64,000 nt of DNA, from the NCBI GenBank assembly GCA_031430595.1, contig JANPBU010000024.1:1-64000 (forward strand). The letters are read 5' to 3'. Source of the stretch: JANNBN01 sp031430595. Lineage in GTDB: Bacteria > Actinomycetota > Acidimicrobiia > Acidimicrobiales > JANYDT01. Below, in pieces: positions 58,255 through 64,000 of the stretch. The notes below the pieces were generated by a model. That model worked only from the letters and a program-made list of their open reading frames with translations. It made no database searches and was not told where the DNA came from. Both the position numbers and the translations under genes were made by a program. Every line of letters starts with the position of its first letter. Positions within the stretch are counted from its first letter, which is position 1.

Positions 58255-59259
58255 ATGGGCTCATTTATCCTCCGTCGCCTCGGCCAAACTATCTTCGTAG
58301 TTTGGGGCGCTCTGTCATTAACATTTTTGTTATTCGTCGCAACACCTGGAAGCGCGCTTGACGAACTCGGCGGAGGTGGGCGAAATATAGATTCGCAAGT
58401 TAAGGCGAACATCACGAAAAACTATGGGCTTGATAAGCCATTGCCCGTTCAGTACTTGATTTTCTTTAAGAATCTTGGAAAGTGGAATCTTGGCGAAGGC
58501 ACTGCTTCCCCCAATAACGGGAAATCAGTTAATTCTCTGCTGACTGAGCGTCTTGGCAACAGTCTTCGCTTGGCGTTCTGGGGCATCCTCATCGAAGCAA
58601 CGGTCGGAATTGTTATCGGAGTCGTTTCTGCCGTAAAACGAAACAGCCCGGTTGACTACGTCTCCAGCTTTGGCGCGCTGGCACTGTCAGGAATTCCTGT
58701 GTTCGTATTGGGTATCTTGTTGCAGTACCTACTTGGCGTTAAATTCAATCAGTGGCACTTTCCGCAATGGGCCAAATTTCCTATTCAAGGTATTCCTTCC
58801 AAATGGTGGGGGCCAATCCCGATTTCGAGTGACTGGAAGAAGGTAGTGCTGCCAGCCTTCACGATCGCCAGTGTGAGTACCGGAGTGCTCACCCGAATCT
58901 CTCGAAGCTCCCTTCTTGAAGTGCTGCGGGCTGATTACATGCGCACGGCGCGAGCCAAAGGCCTCTCGGAGCGGCGGGTCATCTTGAAGCACGGTCTCCG
59001 CAATTCGCTCATCCCAGTCGTCACAACATTGGGTATTGACCTGGGTGTTGCGTTCGGTATTGCGCCCCTTACGGAAACGGTCTTTAACTGGCCGGGGCTC
59101 GGTTCGGCCATAACCGGAGCGGCGAGCAGCCAAGACATTCCTGTAGCACTCGGCCTACTCATACCTGTGGTGTTAGCGATCGCAATCCTGTCACTACTCG
59201 TCGATATTGCATTCGCCTACCTTGATCCAAGAGTACGGGTAACGGGAGGACGGGCATGA
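58255..59259 (+). CDS. Peptide ABC transporter permease (DppB type)
   Basis: A 334-residue membrane subunit with six helices. It has the family N-terminus (FILRRLGQTIFVVWGALSLT), the large first external loop and the EAA coupling motif (LRADYMRTARAKGLSERRVI, then LKHGLRNSLIPVV), which docks to the ATPase. It ends with the usual DPRVRV. It overlaps the next permease gene by four bases (ATGA). Confidence 0.95.
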   Translation: MGSFILRRLGQTIFVVWGALSLTFLLFVATPGSALDELGGGGRNIDSQVKANITKNYGLDKPLPVQYLIFFKNLGKWNLGEGTASPNNGKSVNSLLTERLGNSLRLAFWGILIEATVGIVIGVVSAVKRNSPVDYVSSFGALALSGIPVFVLGILLQYLLGVKFNQWHFPQWAKFPIQGIPSKWWGPIPISSDWKKVVLPAFTIASVSTGVLTRISRSSLLEVLRADYMRTARAKGLSERRVILKHGLRNSLIPVVTTLGIDLGVAFGIAPLTETVFNWPGLGSAITGAASSQDIPVALGLLIPVVLAIAILSLLVDIAFAYLDPRVRVTGGRA

Positions 59260-60188
59260 ACGCTCCAGACCAAATTGATCAAAGCAAACTTCTTGATGAG
59301 GGTTTTGACCCGATTCCCTTCAATCCCCGCAAAGATACGTGGCGGCGATTCCGTCGAAACAAAGCGGCAATGCTTGGGGCCTTGTGGGGCATTACCCTCG
59401 CCGTTGTGGCCGTCATCGGCCCGGTGATTCAACGCTACGACCCAACGAAACTTGACCTCAATCTCAATCCTGACGGAACGCTTGGCTGCACCCTGAAGGG
59501 CCCGACCAAAGAGCATTGGCTCGGGTGTGACCTTCTCGGGCGCGATCTTTGGAGTCGAGTGGTCAACGGGGCACGAATCTCTATGACGATCGCATTATCG
59601 ACGCTCGTCGTTTCGTTGGTCATTGGGCTGGTGCTGGGGGCGGTCGCTGGTTACTCAGGCGGACGGGCCGAAACGATCATCATGCGACTCAACGATGTGT
59701 TCTCTGCGGTTCCGTACTTCGCAGTGATCCTCGCCTTCACGTCCACGTTCGGTAACTCGATTCTTCCGTTGGCGGCAGCCATCGTGACGATTGGGTGGAT
59801 GTCGACCGCTCGTCTGTTTCGAAGCAGTGTGTTGCAGATCAATAATCTTGACTACGTCGAGGCGGCGCGCGCGTCAGGTCTGACCACGTTTCAGATACTT
59901 CGACACCACATAGCTCCTAACGCTATTCAGCCGATTATCGCGTCGGTTGGTGCGTCAATCGGCGGGGCGATTCTTAGCGAGGCGGTGTTCTCATTTTTGG
60001 GCATCGGTTTACTTCCGCCCACACCCTCATGGGGCGTTATGGTCGGCGAGGCGCGCGACTACATCACAACCAGCCCGCACCTCTTTTTCGTCCCGGCCGG
60101 GGCATTGTTGATCACGACCCTTGCCTTCACCTTTATGGGTGACGGGATACGCGATGCCCTCGACCCCAAACTGCGCGGCATCGCTTGA
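59256..60188 (+). CDS. Peptide ABC transporter permease (DppC type)
   Basis: A 310-residue partner permease: the cytoplasmic N-terminus DTWRRFRRNKAAMLGALWG, then a helix, GCDLLGRDLWSRVVNGARIS, and the EAA motif in YVEAARASGLTTFQILRHHI, ending with ALDPKLRG. The operon ends here without DppD or DppF. The complex may share ATPases encoded elsewhere, perhaps after the second set just beyond the window. Confidence 0.95.
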   Translation: MNAPDQIDQSKLLDEGFDPIPFNPRKDTWRRFRRNKAAMLGALWGITLAVVAVIGPVIQRYDPTKLDLNLNPDGTLGCTLKGPTKEHWLGCDLLGRDLWSRVVNGARISMTIALSTLVVSLVIGLVLGAVAGYSGGRAETIIMRLNDVFSAVPYFAVILAFTSTFGNSILPLAAAIVTIGWMSTARLFRSSVLQINNLDYVEAARASGLTTFQILRHHIAPNAIQPIIASVGASIGGAILSEAVFSFLGIGLLPPTPSWGVMVGEARDYITTSPHLFFVPAGALLITTLAFTFMGDGIRDALDPKLRGIA

Positions 60189-60199
60189 GCAAGAACAAC

Positions 60200-60224
60200 G
60201 TTCCATTGCCCGACCGGCGGTCTG
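60200..60224 (+). repeat. 25-bp 3'-end element, copy 3
   Basis: GTTCCATTGCCCGACCGGCG then GTCTG, starting 12 bases after the stop of the permease gene. It is 22 of 25 identical to both other copies. The rest of 60189-60329 shows nothing clear. Confidence 0.6.
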
Positions 60225-60329
60225 AGCCACTGCCGTTTCGGTGACCTAACCAATTACAGCGAACTGCTAGCGTTCAGCTAACGCATTTGGCAATTCAGCA
60301 AGTGATTTGCCCCGGAAGGACCCCGTTTC

Positions 60330-60560
60330 ATGCTTACTACCCTCATTGCTGTCATCAACGTTGCCTCGGCACTGGCGATGATTGTTCTCGTGCTGTTGCA
60401 CTCAGGCCGAGGTGGAGGGTTGTCAGACATGTTTGGTGGCGGCGCTGCTAGCGCCGCGGCCGGGTCAACCGTTGTAGAACGAAACCTCGATCGTTTAACG
60501 ATCATTGCCGGAATGACCTGGATTTTTACTGTGGTCATCCTGGCGCTTCGTTTGCAGTAG
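60330..60560 (+). CDS. secG: Preprotein translocase subunit SecG
   Basis: A 76-residue protein with two membrane helices. It has the SecG hallmarks MIVLVLLHSGRGGGLSDMFG and a Gly/Ala-rich loop, then LDRLTIIAGMTWIFTVVIL. It assists SecYE during export. Its place downstream of tpiA is typical, but it is now isolated between two peptide transporter operons. Confidence 0.93.
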   Translation: MLTTLIAVINVASALAMIVLVLLHSGRGGGLSDMFGGGAASAAAGSTVVERNLDRLTIIAGMTWIFTVVILALRLQ

Positions 60561-60632
60561 CCCTCGACGTTTCGGCCGTCCTTCCATGCATCAACCCTTA
60601 CTCACCACCACTAACTCCAACCCGGAGGTTTT

Positions 60633-62258
60633 ATGAAGCGATCTTTCCGAATCGCAGCTGGGTCAGCGATTGCGCTGTCTCTCGTGGGCGCAACCGTGCT
60701 CTCGAATACCGCTCAAGCTGCTCAATCCAAAAGCTCAGTATTCGTCGACTTGCAAAACTTTGCTGCCGGCGAGCCTGACCATCTTGATCCACGAACTACC
60801 GGCACCCTTACCGGTGCCCAGGTAGCCATCCTGGTGTTCGACAGCCTCACCGACACTGATGTCTCCGGCAAGCTTGTTCCCGCTGCAGCCACCAAATGGA
60901 CTACCGCTGACAGCGGCAAAACTTGGGTATTCACCTTGAAGAAGGGCGCCAAGTTCTCGAACGGCGAACTTGTTACCCCGAGCCACTTTGCCAACACCTG
61001 GATCAACACCATGTCGGCCGGTCTTGCTTCAGAGGTTGCCTACCACTCGTATTTCATCGACGGTTTCCAAGCCTGGAACGAAGGCAAGGGCCCGAAGCCC
61101 ACTTCAGTTGTTCCTGACGACAAGAAGAACACGCTTACCGTCACGATGGCTAAGCCGTACCTCAGCTTCCCGGAAGTTGCCTCACATCCGGTGTTCTCAC
61201 CGATGATCAAGGCTAACTGGAACGAACCAGGCAAGCTTGACGCCACTGCGACCAAGCTGGTTGGTAACGGCCCGTACAAGTTCAAGAAGAACGCAACGTT
61301 GCAGGCCGGTGGCGAAGTTGTCATCGTCAAGAACGACAAGTACACCGGTAAGAAGCCAACGCTGTCTGAGATTCAATTCAAGATCTCGAAGGATCAGTCT
61401 GCGGCCTACAACCTGTTCGAATCCGGCCAAGGTAACAGTGCTTCGATTCCTGGTGGCGGCTACAAGGCTGCCATCGCTAAGTACGGCGACCAGGGCACCG
61501 GAACCGTTCTCGGTACCGACTACTGGGCCTTCAACTGGGAAGATCCGGTTGTTGGTGGAGCTAAGAATCAAAAACTGCGACTTGCGATCGTTAAGGCAAT
61601 CGACCGAGCTCAGCTCTCAGAAACCATCTACCAGGGTCAGCGCAAGCCAACCGATCAGCTCGTACCTAAGGGTATCCCCGGTTACCGCACGGGCCTCGGC
61701 CTAGGTGTTGCTCGTGACCTCGTTGCTGCCAAGAAGGCGTTCGACGAATGGAAAGCTGCCGGCAACGAACTCAAGGAACCAATTCGTTTGTCGTACAACG
61801 AAGGCGCAAACTGGGACAAGGTAGCTACGATTTTCGTTGGCAACCTAAAAGAAATCGGTATCGACGCGAAGCTTGATCCGTACCCAGCCGACGGCACGTA
61901 CTTCACCAAAATGCGTAAGGGTCAGGGCCAAATCGTTCGCGCAGGTTGGTTCGCTGACTACGTGTTGTACGACAACTTTGTGTTCCCGTTGCTGCATAAG
62001 GCGTCAATTGACGGTGACAACCTTGCTCGTTACAACAGCGACAAGTACTCGGGTTTGGTAGACAAGGCACGAGCCACACCAGATAAGGCTGCTGCCGCCG
62101 ACATTTATGCCGAAGCAGAAAAGGTCGCTTTGACGGAAGATGCAGTCATCTTCCCAACGGTCAACCGTGCCAACAACTATGTCTTCACCCCGAATGTGAA
62201 GAATCTGAAGATCACACCACTGGGCTTCGTTCTCTACAACGAGATCACGCTGGGTTAA
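60633..62258 (+). CDS. Peptide ABC transporter substrate-binding protein, second copy
   Basis: A 541-residue family 5 binding protein, paralogous to the one at 56453. The signal peptide is MKRSFRIAAGSAIALSLVGA, ending near TAQA|AQ, again without a lipobox Cys and with no Cys visible in the mature part. Binding-domain segments are TWVFTLKKGAKFSNGELVTP, LRLAIVKAIDRAQL and RAGWFADYVLYDNFVFPLLH. CGGAGG precedes the ATG. It has no low-complexity linker, unlike the first copy. Confidence 0.93.
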   Translation: MKRSFRIAAGSAIALSLVGATVLSNTAQAAQSKSSVFVDLQNFAAGEPDHLDPRTTGTLTGAQVAILVFDSLTDTDVSGKLVPAAATKWTTADSGKTWVFTLKKGAKFSNGELVTPSHFANTWINTMSAGLASEVAYHSYFIDGFQAWNEGKGPKPTSVVPDDKKNTLTVTMAKPYLSFPEVASHPVFSPMIKANWNEPGKLDATATKLVGNGPYKFKKNATLQAGGEVVIVKNDKYTGKKPTLSEIQFKISKDQSAAYNLFESGQGNSASIPGGGYKAAIAKYGDQGTGTVLGTDYWAFNWEDPVVGGAKNQKLRLAIVKAIDRAQLSETIYQGQRKPTDQLVPKGIPGYRTGLGLGVARDLVAAKKAFDEWKAAGNELKEPIRLSYNEGANWDKVATIFVGNLKEIGIDAKLDPYPADGTYFTKMRKGQGQIVRAGWFADYVLYDNFVFPLLHKASIDGDNLARYNSDKYSGLVDKARATPDKAAAADIYAEAEKVALTEDAVIFPTVNRANNYVFTPNVKNLKITPLGFVLYNEITLG

Positions 62259-62296
62259 GAGTAGAAACGTGAATGTGGAAGGCAGTCTTCAGGCCG

Positions 62297-62340
62297 CTGC
62301 CTGACAGGCAGTCGGGGGGTCTCTTTTTCAGAGGCCCCCC
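62297..62340 (+). terminator. Two hairpins after the second binding-protein gene
   Basis: CTGCCTG and CAGGCAG (62297-62311) form a tight small hairpin. GGGGGGTCTC (62314-62323) then pairs with GAGGCCCCCC (62331-62340) around TTTTTCA, with one G-U pair. ACATTTGCATG follows, so the T-run is weak. The location, between binding protein and permease, repeats that of the hairpin at 58204, suggesting partial termination. Confidence 0.55.
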
Positions 62341-62431
62341 ACATTTGCATGTTTGTCTGATCGACTAGTGATTGTTTTGCCCGTAACCGTTCGTTTGTGA
62401 TTCATCTTCTGCAATAAAAGGCCGCTGCTGT

Positions 62432-63430
62432 ATGGGTTCGTATCTTTTGAAACGCCTTGGATTGACGCTCATCACCGTTTGGGGCGCACTCACGATCATG
62501 TTCGTGTTACTCATCGTGATGCCAGGCGATGCCGTCAGTGCCAAGTCTGGTGAGAAGGCTGTCGGGGCGGCGATCGAAAACAACATCCGGGTCAAGTACG
62601 GCCTCGATAAGCCCCTCGTTGTTCAGTACGCGAAATACTGGGAGAACCTTGTCCAAGGTGACCTTGGGTATTCGGTGCAAAACGACAAGTCAGTCAACCA
62701 ACTCCTCAGCGAGACCGCCCAAAACAGCGGCAGGCTAGTGGTATGGGGCGGCATCGTTCAGATTTTTGGTTCGCTCGCCTTAGGGTTTCTGTCAGCTGCC
62801 CGTCGAAACTCAGTGTTCGATCGGCTCACGTCTTTTTTGAGCATTGCGGCGCAGGCAATTCCGGTATTCGTCACCGGTTTGTTGTTCCAGGTTTTTTTTG
62901 GCGTGATTCCAAACCAGGCGACCAGCAAATTCTTTAAGCCGTTTGTTTTTTATGGCTTTCTACCGTCTGAGTGGCGGTTCTTCATTTTCCCGAAAGACAA
63001 CTGGAAGACCTATGTGCTTCCGGCGGTTGCTGTCGGTATCGTAAATATGGCGTTTTTGGCTCGGCTGCTACGTTCATCAATGCTCGAAGTTATTCGCGCT
63101 GATTATCTGCGTACTGCGAAAGCAAAAGGGTTGGCTCCAGGGCGGGTGTTATTGAAGCACGCACTTCGTAACGCGCTTATTCCTTGGGTTACCGCTGCGT
63201 CCCTTTCATTGGTCGAGATTTTTGGGATTGCCGTCCAAACCGAGTTTGTGTTCGGTATCAGTGGGATCGGCTCTCAAATCGCCGAGTCAGCCCAAATTCA
63301 AGATACCGCCCCCGTGCTTGGCCTCACGTCGATTGTTGTCCTAGCGACCGCGCTTACGATGTTGCTCGTTGATTTGAGCTATTCGTTGTTAGATCCCCGC
63401 ATCCGTGTTGGCGATAAGGCTGTCGCATGA
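62432..63430 (+). CDS. Peptide ABC transporter permease (DppB type), second copy
   Basis: A 332-residue six-helix permease clearly related to that at 58255, beginning MGSYLLKRLGLTLITVWGAL. The EAA motif is VIRADYLRTAKAKGLAPGRV followed by LLKHALRNALIPWV, ending DPRIRVG. It overlaps the next gene by four bases. Confidence 0.94.
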   Translation: MGSYLLKRLGLTLITVWGALTIMFVLLIVMPGDAVSAKSGEKAVGAAIENNIRVKYGLDKPLVVQYAKYWENLVQGDLGYSVQNDKSVNQLLSETAQNSGRLVVWGGIVQIFGSLALGFLSAARRNSVFDRLTSFLSIAAQAIPVFVTGLLFQVFFGVIPNQATSKFFKPFVFYGFLPSEWRFFIFPKDNWKTYVLPAVAVGIVNMAFLARLLRSSMLEVIRADYLRTAKAKGLAPGRVLLKHALRNALIPWVTAASLSLVEIFGIAVQTEFVFGISGIGSQIAESAQIQDTAPVLGLTSIVVLATALTMLLVDLSYSLLDPRIRVGDKAVA

Positions 63431-64000
63431 GTGACTCTCAGACCCCCGGTCAGGCAACGGAACTGCGTTCTGATTCTGCCAGCGCCGTCCTGAAGACTGC
63501 GACCAGCGTCGGCGATGATCTTCCTGAGCAATTGTCGAGTTGGCAAGACAGCCGCCAGCGGTTCTTCAAAAACAAGACGGCTGTAGTTGGCTTGTTCATT
63601 CTTGCGGTTCTGTTGGTTATTGCAGTCGTTGGTCCGTTCATTTACAACGGCGACTACCGCGCCGCTCGAAACCTTCCGGATATCATCAACGGCCCTGAAC
63701 GCCCCGGGTCACCCTACGGTATCTTCGGAACTGATTCGCTTGGCCGAAACCTGTGGCACCGGGCAGTTCGCGGCGTCGGTATTTCGCTGCGCCTTGCCGT
63801 TGTTGTTGCCTTTGCCGGCACAATTCTCGGCATGCTGTTCGGTGGCCTCGCCGGATATCTTGGGGGTTGGGTCGATAATGTCATCAGCCGGATCATCGAA
63901 ATGTTTTACGCGATTCCATATGTGTTGGTTGGTATTGCCGCGATCACCATTTTCGGCCCAAGTTTCTGGACCGTCTTTTTTACCTTGGTTGCGACCGGGT
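63427..64000 (+). CDS. Peptide ABC transporter permease (DppC type), truncated by window end
   Basis: The first 191 codons of a DppC-type permease. A charged cytoplasmic N-terminus (SWQDSRQRFFKNKTAVVGLF) leads into the first helix, then GTDSLGRNLWHRAVRGVGIS and the start of the core helices. The EAA motif and C-terminus lie outside. ATPase genes may follow. ATGA overlap with the previous gene. Confidence 0.92.
   Translation, partial: MSDSQTPGQATELRSDSASAVLKTATSVGDDLPEQLSSWQDSRQRFFKNKTAVVGLFILAVLLVIAVVGPFIYNGDYRAARNLPDIINGPERPGSPYGIFGTDSLGRNLWHRAVRGVGISLRLAVVVAFAGTILGMLFGGLAGYLGGWVDNVISRIIEMFYAIPYVLVGIAAITIFGPSFWTVFFTLVATG

Overview
This window is bacterial chromosome from an actinobacterium. 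The gene content fits class Acidimicrobiia best, but I make that assignment from gene families and not from a marker search. Supporting features are moderate GC, an F420-type LLM oxidoreductase, a relative of the mycobacterial mycothiol-dependent reductase Rv2466c, a DUF1844 gene divergent from infC, a pdtaR-polA-rpsA cluster, an AdaA-AlkA fusion and several likely leaderless promoters (TANNNT six or seven bases before the start codon). I found no tRNA, rRNA, CRISPR array, transposase, integrase or prophage gene.

Layout. 0-10 kb: miscellaneous accessory genes: a secreted Fn3 protein with a Thr-rich stalk, a reductase with a polyketide-type ketoreductase active site, a PAS-GGDEF-EAL cyclic-di-GMP protein, an Rv2466c-like protein that has lost one active-site cysteine, an LLM oxidoreductase, hisG, a cold-shock/CPCC fusion and manA. 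10-17 kb: the translation block DUF1844 | infC-rpmI-rplT-tsnR-pheS-pheT. infC must start upstream of its first ATG, most likely at an ATC codon. 17-21 kb: a minus-strand run adaA-alkA, ogt, blh (retinal-forming dioxygenase), a small ORF and ldcA, closely spaced or overlapping. 21-30 kb: a coiled-coil protein, pdtaR, polA, a methyltransferase, rpsA, and a minus-strand LuxR-type two-component pair. 30-50 kb: coaE, uvrB, uvrA and uvrC alternate with envelope polysaccharide genes (polyprenyl glycosylphosphotransferase, O-antigen-ligase-like protein, flippase, five glycosyltransferases, and a PglD/PglE-like sugar-modifying pair). 50-56 kb: rapZ-yvcK-gap-pgk-tpiA without whiA. 56-64 kb: two dipeptide/oligopeptide ABC operons on either side of secG. 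The second runs off the window.

How the genes work together. The core is two conserved actinobacterial blocks that are separate in Mycobacterium tuberculosis (Rv1626-Rv1650 and Rv1420-Rv1440). Here they are joined at uvrA-uvrC and opened up by glycan and transport genes. uvrA and uvrB each carry a LexA-like box laid over the start codon, in the same register, which points to SOS control of nucleotide excision repair.

I did not find a clear-cut new defence or secretion system. The most interesting items are the paired LexA boxes, the ATC start of infC, a 25-bp sequence repeated at three gene 3' ends, the repair/retinal/peptidase gene run, the repeat cluster before rpsA, and several proteins with altered active sites.
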